Origin: Eurosta solidaginis
Taxonomy: Eukaryota > Arthropoda > Insecta > Diptera > Tephritidae
Direction of reading: 5' to 3'
DNA: 64,000 bases
Assembly (NCBI RefSeq): GCF_040869045.1
Contig: NW_027136908.1
Location: 434,001 to 498,000 of the forward strand
The translations under genes were made by a program, and so were the position numbers. This document shows, piece after piece, positions 13,068 to 27,469 of this stretch. The notes below the pieces were generated by a model. It was given only the letters and a program-made list of their open reading frames with translations. It was not told the DNA's origin and did not search any database. Position 1 is the first letter of the stretch; the number at the start of each line of letters is the position of its first letter.

Positions 13068-16000
13068 GACCCAGTATGACGTAGAAATTGAACCGTTAGC
13101 GATAGAACCTTGGATCAGCTTGTGAATTAATATACACATAAAAACCTACCATCAGCAAAAATAAATTCGATTCTATCTTGCTTGGTTCAATAGATATGGA
13201 CACTTATCCCTTTTAGTCGGTTAGCCCCACCCATAATAGATATGGGCACTTATCCCTTTTAGTCGGTTAATCCCATCCACTTTGACTTAGAAATTGAACC
13301 GTTAACGATAGAAACTTGTATCAGCTTTTGAGTTAATATACACATAAAAACCTATCATCTGCAAAAATAAAATCGATTCTGTCTTGATTGGTTCAATAGA
13401 TATGGACACTTATGCCTTTTAGTCGGTTAACCCCACCCACAATAGATATGGACACTTATCCCTTTTAGTCGGATAACCCCATCTACTTTGACGTAGAAAT
13501 TGGACCGTTAACGATAGAACCTTGTATCAGCTTTTGAATTAATATACACATAAAAACCTATCATCTGCAAAAACAAAATCGATTCTATCTTGCTTGGTTC
13601 AATAGATATGGATACTTATCCCTTTTAGTCGGTTAACCCCATCCCACTTTGACGTAGAAATTGAACCGTTAATGATAGAAATCGATTCTATCTTGCTTGG
13701 TTCAATAGATATGAATACTTATCCCTTTTAGTCGGTTAACCCCACCCACTTTGACGTAGAAATTGAACCGTTAATGATAGAACCTTGGATCAGCTTGTGT
13801 ATTAATATACACATAAAAACCTACCATCTGCAAAAACAAAATCGATTCTATCTTGCTTGGTTCAATAGATATGGATACTTATCCCTTTTAGTCGGTTAAC
13901 CCCACCCACTTTGACGTAGAAATTGAACCGTTAATGATAGAACCTTGGATCAGCTTGTGGATTAATACACACATAAAAACATAAAATCTGCCGAAACAAA
14001 ATAGATTCTATCTTGCTTGGTTCAATATATATGGATACTTATCCCTTTTAGTCGGTTAACCTCACCCACCTTGACGTAGAAATTGAACCGTTAATGATAG
14101 AATCTTGGATCAGCTTGTGGATTAATATACACATAAAAACCTACCATCTGCAAAAACAAAATGGATCAGCTTGTGGATTAATATACACATAAAAACCTAC
14201 CATCTGCAAAAACAAAATCGATTCTATCTTGCTTGGTTCAATAGATATGGATACTTATCCCTTTTAGTCGGTTAACCCCATCCCACTTTGACGTAGAAAT
14301 TGAACCGTTAATGATAGAAATCGATTCTATCTTGCTTGGTTCAATAGATATGAATACTTATCCCTTTTAGTCGGTTAACCCCACCCACTTTGACGTAGAA
14401 ATTGAACCGTTAATGATAGAACCTTGGATCAGCTTGTGGATTAATATACACATAAAAACCTACCATCTGCAAAAACAAAATCGATTCTATCTTGCTTGGT
14501 TCAATAGATATGGATACTTATCCCTTTTAGTCGGTTAACCCCACCCACTTTGACGTAGAAATTGAACCGTTAATGATAGAACCTTGGATCAGCTTGTGGA
14601 TTAATACACACATAAAATCTGCCGAAACAAAATAGATTCTATCTTGCTTGGTTCAATAGATATGGACACTTATCCCTTTTAGTCGGTTAACCCCACCCAC
14701 TTTGACGTAGAAATTGAACCGTTAGCGATAGAACCTTAGATCAGCTTGTGGATTAATATACACATAAAAACCTACCATCTACAAAAATAAAATCGATTCT
14801 ATCTTGCTTGGTTCAATAGATATGGACACTTATCCCTTTTAGTCGGTTAACCCCACCCAGTATGACGTAGAAATCGAACCGTTAGCGATAGGACCTTGGA
14901 TCAGCCTGTGGATTAATATACACATAAAAACCTACCATCTGCAAAAATAAATTCGATTCTATCTTGCTTGGTTCAATAGATACGTATACTTATCCCTTTT
15001 AGTCGGTTAACCCCACCCACTTTGACGTAGAAATTTAACCGTTAACGATAGAACCTTGGATCAGCTTGCGGATTAATACACACATAAAAACCTACCATCT
15101 GCAAAAATAAAATCGATTCTGTCTTGTTTGGTTCAATAGATATGGACACTTATCCCTTTTAGTCGGTTAACCCCACCCAGTATGACGTAGAAATCGAACC
15201 GTTAGCGATAGAACCTTGGATCAGCCTGTGGATTAATATACACATAAAAACCTACCATCTGCAAAAATAAATTCGATTCTATCTTGCTTGGTTCAATAGA
15301 TACGTATACTTATCCCTTTTAGTCGGTTAACCCCACCCACTTTGACGTAGAAATTTAACCGTTAACGATAGAACCTTGGATCAGCTTGTGGATTAATACA
15401 CACATAAAAACCTACCATCTGCAAAAATAAAATCGATTCTGTCTTGTTTGGTTCAATAGATATGGACACTTATCCCTTTTAGTCGGTTAACCCCACCCAC
15501 TATAACGTAGAAATTGAACCGTTAACGATAGAAACTTAGGTCAGCTTGTGGATTAATATACACATAAAAGACTACCATCTGCAAAAATAAAATCTATTCT
15601 ATCTTTCTTGGTTCAATAGATATGGACACTTATCCCTTTTAGTCGGTTAACCCCACCCACTTTGACGTAGAAATTGAACCGTTAACGATAGAACCTTGGG
15701 TCAGCTTGTGGATTAATACACACATAAAAACCTACCATCTGCAAAAATAAAATCGATCCTGTCTTGTTTGGTTCAATAGATATGGACACATATCCCTTTT
15801 AGTCGGTTAACCCCACCCAGTATGACGTAGAAATTTAACCGTTGACGATAGAACCTTGGATCAGCTTGTGAATTAATACACACATAAAAACCTACCATCT
15901 GCAAAAATAAAATCGATTTTGTCTTGTTTGGTTCAATAGATATGGACACTTATCCCTTTTAGTCGGTTAACCCCACCCACTATAACGTAGAAATTAAACC

Positions 16001-16490
16001 GTTAACGATAGAAACTTAGGTCAGCTTGTGGATTAATACACACATAAAAGACTACCATCTGCAACTATTCTACCTTTCTTGGTTCAATAGATATGGACAC
16101 TTATCCCTTTTAGTCGGTTAACCCCACCCACTTTGACGTAGAAATTGAACCGTTAACGATAGAACCTTAGATCAGCTTGTGGATCAATATACACATAAAA
16201 ACCTATCATCTCCAAAAACAAAATCGATTCTATCTTGCTTGGTTCAATAGATATGGACACTTATCCCTTTTAGTCGGTTAACCCCACCCACAATAGATAT
16301 GGACACTTATCCCTTTTAGTCGGTTAACCCCATCCACTTTGACGTAGAAATTGAACCGTTAACGATAGAACCTTGTATCAGCTTTTGAATTAATGTACAC
16401 ATTAAAACCTATCATCTGCAAAAACAAAATCGATTCTGTCTTGCTTGGTTCAATAGATATGGACACTTATCCCTTTTAGTCGGTTAACCC
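13068..16490 (+). repeat. Left HOR copy 4 (3,423 bp) with aberrant units
   Basis: Long units lie at 13235, 13441 and 16292. It contains two 103-bp deleted units (13600-13702 and 14239-14341) and a 216-bp expanded unit (14023-14238). It also has paired GATACGTATAC units (near 14,990 and 15,300) and a 151-bp unit at 15,934-16,084 that lacks most of its A-rich tract. Confidence 0.8.
14023..14341 (+). repeat. Adjacent expanded (216-bp) and deleted (103-bp) units
   Basis: At 14,023-14,238 the unit runs to m140 (CAAAAACAAAAT) and then jumps back to m85 (GGATCAGC), duplicating 56 bp. The next unit, 14,239-14,341, runs to m80 (GATAGAA) and jumps to m139 (ATCGATTC), losing 58 bp; it also has one extra C in CATCCCAC. 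Together they are about two normal units long. Confidence 0.9.
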
Positions 16491-19400
16491 GACCCAGTAT
16501 GACGTAGAAATTGAACCGTTAGCGATAGAACCTTGGATCAGCTTGTGAATTAATATACACATAAAAACCTACCATCTGCAAAAATAAATTCGATTCTATC
16601 TTGCTTGGTTCAATAGATATGGACACTTATCCCTTTTAGTCGGTTAGCCCCACCCATAATAGATATGGGCACTTATCCCTTTTAGTCGGTTAATCCCATC
16701 CACTTTGACTTAGAAATTGAACCGTTAACGATAGAAACTTGTATCAGCTTTTGAGTTAATATACACATAAAAACCTATCATCTGCAAAAATAAAATCGAT
16801 TCTGTCTTGATTGGTTCAATAGATATGGACACTTATGCCTTTTAGTCGGTTAACCCCACCCACAATAGATATGGACACTTATCCCTTTTAGTCGGATAAC
16901 CCCATCCACTTTGACGTAGAAATTGGACCGTTAACGATAGAACCTTGTATCAGCTTTTGAATTAATATACACATAAAAGCCTATCATCTGCAAAAACAAA
17001 ATCGATTCTATCTTGCTTGGTTCAATAGATATGGACACTTATCCCTTTTAGTCTTTTAACCCTACCCACTTTGACGTAGAAATTGAACCGTTACCGATAG
17101 AACCTTGGATCAGCTTGTGGATTAATATACACATAAAAACCTACCATCTCCAAAAACAAAATCGATTCTGTCTTGCTTGGTTCAATAGATATGGACACTT
17201 ATCCCTTTTAGTCGGTTAATCCCACCCACAATAGATATGGACACTTATCCCTTTTAGTCGGATAACCCCATCCACTTTGACGTAGAAATTGAACCGTTAA
17301 CGATAGAACTTTGTATCAGCGTTTGAATTAATATACACATAAAAACCTATCATCTGCAAAAACAAAATCGATTCTATCTTGCTTGGTTCAATATATATGG
17401 ATACTTATCCCTTTTAGTCGGTTAACCCCACCCACTTTGACGTAGAAATTGAACCGTTAATGGTAGAATCTTGGATCAGCTTGTGGATTAATATACACAT
17501 AAAAACCTACCATCTGCAAAAACAAAATCGATTCTATCTTGCTTGGTTCAATAGATATGGATACTTATCCCTTTTAGTCGGTTAACCCCACCCACTTTGA
17601 CGTAGAAATTGAACCGTTAATGATAGAACCTTGGATCAGCTTGTGGATTAATATACACATAAAAACCTACCATCTGCAAAAATAAAATCGATTCTATCTT
17701 GCTTGGTTCAATAGATATGGACACTTATCCCTTTTAGTCGGTTAACCCCACCCAGTATGACGTAGAAATTGAACCGTTAGCGATAGAACCTTGGATCAGC
17801 TTGTGGATTAATATACACATAAAAACCTATCATCTGCAAAAACAAAATCGATTCTATCTTGCTTGGTTCAATATATATGGATACTTATCCCTTTTAGTCG
17901 GTTAACCCCACCCACAATAGATATGTACACTTATCCCTTTTAGTCGGATAACCCGATCCACTTTGACGTAGAAATTGGACCGTTAGCGATAGAACCTTGT
18001 ATCAGCCTTTGAATTAATATACACATAAAAACCTATCATCTGCAAAAACAAAATCGATTTTATCTTGCTTGGTTCAATAGATATGGACACTTATCCCTTT
18101 TAGTCGGTTAACCCTACCCACTTTGACGTAGAAATTGAACCGTTAACGATAGAATCATGGATCAGCCTGTGGATTAATATACACATAAAAACCTATCATC
18201 CATCCACTTTGACGTAGAAATTGAACCGTTAACGATAGAACCATGGATCAGCCTGTGGATTAATATACACATAAAAACCTATCATCTGCAAAAACAAAAT
18301 CGATTCTATCTTGCTTGGTTCAATATATATGGATACTTATCCATTTTAGTCGGTTAACCCCACCCACTTTGACGTAGAAATTGAACCGTTAATGATAGAA
18401 CCTTGGATCAGCTTGTGGATTAATATACACATAAAAACCTACCATCTGCAAAAACAAAATCGATTCTATCTTGCTTGGTTCAATAGATATGAATACTAAT
18501 CCCTTTTAGTCGGTTAACCCCACCCACTTTGACGTAGAAATTGAACCGTTAACGATAGAACCTTGGATCAGCTTGTGGATTAATATACACATAAAAACCT
18601 ACCATCTGCAAAAACAAAATTGATTCTATCTTGCTTGGTTCAATAGATATGGATACTTATCCCTTTTAGTCGGTTAACCCCACCCACTTTGACGTAGAAA
18701 TTGAACCGTTAATGATAGAACCTTGGATCAGCTTGTGGGTTAATACACACATAAAAACATATAATCTGTCAAAACAAAATAGATTCTATCTTGCTTGGTT
18801 CAATAGATATGGACACTTATCCCTTTTAGTCGGTTTACCCCACCCACTTTGACGTAGAAATTGAACCGTTAGTGATAGAACCTTAGATCAGCTTGTGGAT
18901 TAATATGCACATAAAAACCTACCATCTACAAAAATAAAATCGATCCTATCTTGCTTGGTTCAATAGATATGGACACTTATCCCTTTTAGTCGGTTAACCC
19001 CACCCAGTATGACGTAGAAATCGAACCGTTAGCGATAGAACCTTGGATCAGCCTTTGAATTAATATAAACATAAAAACCTACCATCTGCAAAAATAAATT
19101 CGATCCTATCTTGCTTGGTTCAATAGATACGTATACTTATCCCTTTTAGTCGGTTAACCCCACCCACTTTGACGTAGAAATTTAACCGTTAACGATAGAA
19201 CCTTGGATCAGCTTGCGGATTAATACACACATAAAAACCTACCATCTGCAAAAATAAAATCGATTCTGTCTTGTTTGGTTCAATAGATATGGACACTTAT
19301 CCCTTTTAGTCGGTTAACCCAACCCAGTATGACGTAGAAATCGAACCGTTAGCGATGGAACCTTGGATCGGCCTGTGGATTAATATACACATAAAAACCT

Positions 19401-20600
19401 ACCATCTGCAAAAATAAATTCGATTCTATCTTGCTTGGTTCAATAGATACGTATACTTATCCCTTTTAGTCGGTTAACCCCACCCACTTTGACGTAGAAA
19501 TTTAACCGTTAACGATAGAACCTTGGATCAGCTTGTGGATTAATACACACATAAAAACCTACCATCTGCAAAAATAAAATCGATTCTGTATTGTTTGGTT
19601 CAATAGATATGGACACTTATCCCTTTTAGTCGGTTAACCCCACCCACTATAACGTAGAAATTGAACCGTTAACGATAGAAACTTAGGTCAGCTTGTGGAT
19701 TAATATACACATAAAAGACTACCACCTGCAAAAATAAAATCTATTCTATCTTTCTTGGTTCAATAGATATGGACACTTATCCCTTTTAGTCGGTTAACCC
19801 CACCCACTTTGACGTAGAAATTGAACCGTTAACGATAGAACCTTGGATCAGCTTGTGGATTAATACACACATAAAAACCTACCATCTGCAAAAATAAAAT
19901 CGATTCTGTCTTGTTTGGTTCAATAGATATGGACACTTATCCCTTTTAGTCGGTTAACCCCACCCAGTATGACGTAGAAATTTAACTGTTAACGATAGAA
20001 CCTTGGGTCAGCTTGTGGATTAATACACACATAAAAACCTACCATCTGCAAAAATAAAATCGATTCTGTCTTGTTTGGTTCAATAGATATGGACACTTAT
20101 CCCTTTTAGTCGGTTAACCCCACCCACTATAACGTAGAAATTGAACCGTTAACGATAGAAACTTAGGTCAGCTTGTGGATTAATACACACATAAAAGACT
20201 ACCATCTGCAAAAATAAAATCTATTCTACCTTTCTTGGTTCAATAGATATGGACACTTATCCCTTTTAGTCGGTTAACCCCACCCACTTTGACGTAGAAA
20301 TTGAACCGTTAACGATATAACCTTAGATCAGCTTGTGGATCAATATACACATAAAAACCTATCATCTCCAAAAACAAAATCGATTCTATCTTGCTTGGTT
20401 CAATAGATATGGACACTTATCCCTTTTAGTCGGTTAACCCCATCCACTTTGACGTAGAAATTGAACCGTTAACGATAGAACCTTGTATCAGCTTTTGAAT
20501 TAATGTACACATAAAAACCTATCATCTGCAAAAACAAAATCGATTCTGTCTTGCTTGGTTCAATAGATATGGACACTTATCCCTTTTAGTCGGTTAACCC
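16491..20600 (+). repeat. Left HOR copy 5 (4,110 bp)
   Basis: Long units lie at 16658, 16864, 17230 and 17916. A 246-bp chimeric unit occupies 18,075-18,320. Paired GATACGTATAC units lie near 19,130 and 19,448, followed by two ACTTAGGTCAGC units near 19,681 and 20,161, in the same order as in copy 4. Confidence 0.8.
18075..18320 (+). repeat. Chimeric unit of 246 bp (120-bp deletion)
   Basis: CCTATCATC (about m125) joins directly to CATCCACTTTGACG (about m41) at 18,190/18,191. A short unit followed by a long unit would be 366 bp, so 120 bp are missing. An undeleted equivalent is visible at about 10.9-11.2 kb, with the same ACCATGGATCAGCC units on either side. Confidence 0.8.
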
Positions 20601-23600
20601 GACCCAGTATGACGTAGAAATTGAACCGTTAGCGATAGAACCTTGGATCAGCTTGTGAATTAATGTACACATAAAAACCTACCATCTGCATAAATAAATT
20701 CGATTCTATCTTGCTTGGTTCAATAGATATGGACACTTATCCCTTTTAGTCGGTTAGCCCCACCCATAATAGATATGGGCACTTATCCCTTTTAGTCGGT
20801 TAATCCCATCCACTTTGACTTAGAAATTGAACCGTTAACGATAGAAACTTGTATCAGCTTTTGAGTTAATATACACATAAAAACCTATAATCTGCAAAAA
20901 TAAAATCGATTCTGTCTTGATTGGTTCAATAGATATGGACACTTATGCCTTTTAGTCGGTTAACCCCACACACAATAGATATGGACACTTATCCCTTTTA
21001 GTCGGATAACCCCATCCACTTTGACGTAGAAATTGGACCGTTAACGATAGAACCTTGCATCAGCTTTTGAATTAATATACACATAAAAACCTATCATCTG
21101 CAAAAACAAAATCGATTCTATCTTGCTTGGTTCAATAGATATGGACACTTATCCCTTTTAGTCGGTTAACCCTACCCACTTTGATGTAGAAATTGAACCG
21201 TTAACGATAGAACCTTGGATCAGCTTGTGGATTAATATACACATAAAAACCTACCATCTGCAAAAACAAAATCGATTCTGTCTTGCTTGGTTCAATAGAT
21301 ATGGACACTTATCCCTTTTAGTCGGTTAATCCCACCCACAATAGATATGGACACTTATCCCTTTTAGTCGGATAACCCCATCCACTTTGACGTAGAAATT
21401 GAACCGTTAACGATAAAACTTTGTATCAGCCTTTGAATTAATACACACATAAAAACCTATCATCTGCAAAAACAAAATCGATTCTATCTTGCTTGGTTCA
21501 ATATATATGGATACTTATCCCTTTTAGTCGGTTAACCCCACCCACTTTGACGTAGAAATTGAACCGTTAATGATAGAATCTTGGATCAGCTTGTGGATTA
21601 ATATACACATAAAAACCTACCATCTGCAAAAACAAAATGGATCAGCTTGTGGATTAATATACACATAAAAACCTACCATCTGCAAAAACAAAATCGATTC
21701 TATCTTGCTTGGTTCAATAGATATGGATACTTATCCCTTTTAGTGGGTTAACCCCACCCACTTTGACGTAGAAATTGAACCGTTAATGATAGAAATCGAT
21801 TCTATCTTGCTTGGTTCAATAGATATGAATACTTATCCCTTTTAGTCGGTTAACCCCACCCACTTTGACGTAGAAATTGAACCGTTAATGATAGAACCTT
21901 TGATCAGCTTGTGGATTAATACACACATAAAAACCTACCATCTGCAAAAACAAAATCGATTCTATCTTGCTTGGTTCAATAGATATGGATACTTATCCCT
22001 TTTAGTCGGTTAACCCCACCCACTTTGACGTAGAAATTGAACCGTTAATGATAGAACCTTGGATCAGCTTGTGGATTAATACACACATAAAAACATATAA
22101 TCTGTCAAAACAAAATAGATTCTATCTTGCTTGGTTCAATAGATATGGACACTTATCCCTTTTAGTCGGTTAACCCCACCCACTTTGACGTAGAAATTGA
22201 ACCGTTAGCGATAGAAGCTTAGATCAGCTTGTGGATTAATATACACATAAATACCTACCATCTGCAAAAATAAAATCGATTCTATCTTGCTTGGTTCAAT
22301 AGATATGGACACTTATCCCTTTTAGTCGGTTAACCCCACCCAGTATGACGTAGAAATCGAACCGTTAGCGATAGAACCTTGGATAAGCCTGTGGATTAAT
22401 ATACACATAAAAACCTACCATCTGCAAAAATAAATTCGATTCTATCTTGCTTGGTTCAATAGATACGTATACTTATCCCTTTTAGTCGGTTAACCCCACC
22501 CACTTTGACGTAGAAATTTAACCGTTAACGATAGAACCTTGGATCAGCTTGCGGATTAATACACACATAAAAGCCTACCATCTGCAAAAATATAATCGAT
22601 TCTGTCTTGTTTGGTTCAATAGATATGGACACTTATCCCTTTTAGTCGGTTAACCCCACCCAGTATGACGTAGAAATCGAACCGTTAGCGATAGAACCTT
22701 ATATCAGCCTGTGGATTAATATACACATAAAAACCTACCATCTGCAAAAATAAATTCGATTCTATCTTGCTTGGTTCAATAGATACGTATACTTATCCCT
22801 TTTAGTCGGTTAACCCCACCCACTTTGACGTAGAAATTTAACCGTTAACGATAGAACCTTGGATCAGCTTGTGGATTAATACACACATAAAAACCTACCA
22901 TCTGCAAAAATAAAATCGATTCTGTCTTGTTTGGTTCAATAGATATGGACACTTATCCCTTTTAGTCGGTTAACCCCACCCACTATAACGTAGAAATTGA
23001 ACCGTTAACGATAGAAACTTAGGTCAGCTTGTGGATTAATATACACATAAAAGACTACCATCTGCAAAAATAAAATCTATTCTATCTTTCTTGGTTCAAT
23101 AGATATGGACACTTATCCCTTTTAGTCGGTTAACCCCACCCACTTTGACGTAGAAATTGACCCGTTAACGATAGAACCTTGGATCAGCTTGTGGATTAAT
23201 ACACACATAAAAACCTACCATCTGCAAAAATAAAATCGATTCTGTCTTGTTTGGTTCAATAGATATGGACACTTATCCCTTTTAGTCGGTTAACCCCACC
23301 CAGTATGACGTAGAAATTTAACCGTTAACGATAGAACCTTGGATCAGCTTGTGGATTAATACGCACATAAAAACCTACCATCTGCAAAAATAAAATCGAT
23401 TCTGTCTTGTTTGGTTCAATAGATATGGACACTTATTCCTTTTAGTCGGTTAACCCCACCCACTATAACGTAGAAATTGAACCGTTAAAGATAGAAACTT
23501 AGTTCAGCTTGTGGATTAATACACACATAAAAGACTACCATCTGCAAAAATAAAATCTATTCTACCTTTCTTGGTTCAATAGATATGGACACTTATCCCT

Positions 23601-24302
23601 TTTAGTCGGTTAACCCCACCCACTTTGACGTAGAAATTGAACCGTTAACGATAGAAACTTAGGTCAGCTTGTGGATTAATATACACATAAAAGACTACCA
23701 TCTGCAAAAATAAAATCTATTCTATCTTTCTTGGTTCAATAGATATGGACACTTATCCCTTTTAGTCGGTTAACCCCACCCACTTTGACGTAGAAATTGA
23801 CCCGTTAACGATAGAACCTTGGATCAGCTTGTGGATTAATACACACATAAAAACCTACCATCTGCAAAAATAAAATCGATTCTGTCTTGTTTGGTTCAAT
23901 AGATATGGACACTTATCCCTTTTAGTCGGTTAACCCCACCCAGTATGACGTAGAAATTTAACCGTTAACGATAGAACCTTGGATCAGCTTGTGGATCAAT
24001 ATACACATAAAAACCTATCATCTCCAAAAACAAAATCGATTCTATCTTGCTTGGTTCAATAGATATGGACACTTATCCCTATTAGTCGGTTAACCCCACC
24101 CACAATAGATATGGACACTTATCCCTTTTAGTCGGTTAACCCCATCCACTTTGACGTAGAAATTGAACCGTTAACGATAGAACCTTGTATCAGCTTTTGA
24201 ATTAATGTACACATAAAAACCTATCATCTGCAAAAACAAAATCGATTCTGTCTTGCTTGGTTCAATAGATATGGACACTTATCCCTTTTAGTCGGTTAAC
24301 CC
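20601..24302 (+). repeat. Left HOR copy 6 (3,702 bp)
   Basis: Long units lie at 20768, 20974, 21340 and 24104. It repeats the adjacent pair of a 216-bp expanded unit (21,499-21,714) and a 102-bp deleted unit (21,715-21,816) seen in copy 4. Paired GATACGTATAC units lie near 22,466 and 22,786. The ACTTAGGTCAGC unit type appears near 23,010, 23,490 (as ACTTAGTTCAGC) and 23,650, so one more short block was gained here than in copy 5. Confidence 0.8.
21499..21816 (+). repeat. Second copy of the expanded/deleted unit pair
   Basis: 21,499-21,714 is a 216-bp unit with the same 56-bp duplication, and 21,715-21,816 is a 102-bp unit with the same 58-bp loss as at 14.0-14.3 kb. The deleted form alone also occurs at 13,600-13,702 and 25,362-25,463. 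Confidence 0.9.
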
Positions 24303-27300
24303 GACCCAGTATGACGTAGAAATTGAACCGTTAGCGATAGAACCTTGGATCAGCTTGTGAATTAATATACACATAAAAACCTACCATCTGCAAAAATAAG
24401 TTCGATTCTATCTTGCTTGGTTCAATAGATATGGACACTTATCCCTTTTAGTCGGTTAGCCCCACCCATAATAGATATGGGCACTTTTCCCTTTTAGTCG
24501 GTTAATCCCATCCACTTTGACTTAGAAATTGAACCGTTAACGATAGAAACTTGTATCAGCTTTTGAGTTAATATACACATAAAAACCTATCATCTGCAAA
24601 AATAAAATCGATTCTGTCTTGATTGGTTCAATAGATATGGACACTTATGCCTTTTAGTCGGTTAACCCCACCCACAATAGATATGGACACTTATCCCTTT
24701 TAGTCGGATAACCCCATCCACTTTGACGTAGAAATTGGACCGTTAACGATAGAACCTTGTATCAGCTTTTGAATTAATATACACATAAAAACCTATCATC
24801 TGCAAAAACAAAATCGATTCTATCTTGCTTGGTTCAACAGATATGGACACTTATCCCTTTTAGTCGGTTAACCCTACCCACTTTGACGTAGAAATTGAAC
24901 CGTTAACGATAGAACCTTGGATCAGCTTGTGGATTAATATACACATAAAAACCTACCATCTGCAAAACCAAAATCGATTCTGTCTTGCTTGGTTCAAAAG
25001 ATATGGACACTTATCCCTTTTAGTCGGTTAATCCCACCCACAATATATATGGACACTTATCCCTTTTAGTCGGATAACCCCATCCACTTTGACGTAGAAA
25101 TTGAACCGTTAACGATAGAACTTTGTATCAGCCTTTGAATTTATACACACATAAAAACCTATCATCTGCAAAAAAAAAAATCGATTCTATCTTGCTTGGT
25201 TCAATATATATGGATACTTATCCCTTTTAGTCGGTTAACCCCACCCACTTTGACGTAGAAATTGAACCGTTAATGATAGAATCTTGGATCAGCTTGTGGA
25301 TTAATATACACATAAAAACCTACCATCTGCAAAAACAAAATCGATTCTATCTTGCTTGGTTCAATAGATATGGATACTTATCCCTTTTAGTCGGTTAACC
25401 CCACCCACTTTGACGTAGAAATTGAACCGTTAATGATAGAAATCGATTCTATCTTGCTTGGTTCAATAGATATGAATACTTATCCCTTTTAGTCGGTTAA
25501 CCCCACCCACTTTGACGTAGAAATTGAACCGTTAATGATAGAACCTTTGATCAGCTTGTGGATTAATATACACATAAAAACCTACCATCTGCAAAAACAA
25601 AATCGATTCTACCTTGCTTGGTTCAATAGATATGGATACTTATCCCTTTTAGTCGGTTAACCCCACCCACTTTGACGTAGAAATTGAACCGTTAATGATA
25701 GAACCTTGGATCAGCTTGTGGATTAATACACACATAAAAACATATAATCTGTCAAAACAAAATAGATTCTATCTTGCTTGGTTCAATAGATATGGACACT
25801 TATCCCTTTTAGTCGGTTAACCCCACCCACTTTGACGTAGAAATTGAACCGTTAGCGATAGAACCTTAGATCAGCTTGTGGATTAATATACACATAAAAA
25901 CCTACCATCTGCAAAAATAAAATCGATTCTATCTTGCTTGGTTCAATAGATATGGACACTTATCCCTTTTAGTCGGTTAACCCCACCCAGTATGACGTAG
26001 AAATCGAACCGTTAGCGATAGAACCTTGGATCAGCCTGTGGATTAATATACACATAAAAACCTACCATCTGCAAAAATAAATTCGATTCTATCTTGCTTG
26101 GTTCAATAGATACGTATACTTATCCCTTTTAGTCGGTTAACCCCACCCACTTTGACGTAGAAATTTAACCGTTAACGATAGAACCTTGGATCAGCTTGCG
26201 GATTAATACACACATAAAAACCTACCATCTGCAAAAATATAATCGATTCTGTCTTGTTTGGTTCAATAGATATGGACACTTATCCCTTTTAGTCGGTTAA
26301 CCCAACCCAGTATGACGTAGAAATCGAACCGTTAGCGATAGAACCTTATATCAGCCTGTGGATTAATATACACATAAAAACCTACCATCTGCAAAAATAA
26401 ATTCGATTCTATCTTGCTTGGTTCAATAGATACGTATACTTATCCCTTTTAGTCGGTTAACCCCACCCACTTTGACGTAGAAATTTAACCGTTAACGATA
26501 GAACCTTGGATCAGCTTGTGGATTAATACACACATAAAAACCTACCATCTGCAAAAATAAAATCGATTCTGTCTTGTTTGGTTCAATAGATATGGACACT
26601 TATCCCTTTTAGTCGGTTAACCCCACCCACTATAACGTAGAAATTGAACCGTTAACGATAGAAACTTAGGTCAGCTTGTGGATTAATATACACATAAAAG
26701 ACTACCATCTGCAAAAATAAAATCTATTCTATCTTTCTTGGTTCAATAGATATGGACACTTATCCCTTTTAGTCGGTTAACCCCACCCACTTTGACGTAG
26801 AAATTGACCCGTTAACGATAGAACCTTGGATCAGCTTGTGGATTAATACACACATAAAAACCTACCATCTGCAAAAATAAAATCGATTCTGTCTTGCTTG
26901 GTTCAATAGATATGGACACTTATCCCTTTTAGTCGGTTAACCCCACCCAGTATGACGTAGAAATTTAACCGTTAACGATAGAACCTTGGATCAGCTTGTG
27001 GATTAATACGCACATAAAAACCTACCATCTGCAAAAATAAAATCGATTCTGTCTTGTTTGGTTCAATAGATATGGACACTTATCCCTTTTAGTCGGTTAA
27101 CCCCACCCAGTATGACGTAGAAATTTAACCGTTAACGATAGAACCTTGGATCAGCTTGTGGATCAATACACACATAAAAACCTATCATCTCCAAAAACAA
27201 AATCGATTCTGTCTTGCTTGGTTCAATAGATATGGACACTTATCCCTTTTAGTCGGTTAACCCCACCCACAATAGATATGGACACTTATCCCTTTTAGTC

Positions 27301-27469
27301 GGTTAACCCCATCCACTTTGACGTAGAAATTGAACCGTTAACGATAGAACCTTGTATCAGCTTTTGAATTAATGTACACATAAAAACCTATCATCTGCAA
27401 AAACAAAATCGATTCTGTCTTGCTTAGTTCAATAGATATGGACACTTATCCCTTTTAGTCGGTTAACCC
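24303..27469 (+). repeat. Left HOR copy 7 (3,167 bp)
   Basis: Long units lie at 24470, 24676, 25042 and 27271. It has the 102-bp deleted unit (25,362-25,463) but not the 216-bp partner. Its A-rich tract near 25,171 is a pure run of A. The GATACGTATAC pair (near 26,110 and 26,430) and one ACTTAGGTCAGC unit follow in the usual order. Confidence 0.8.
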
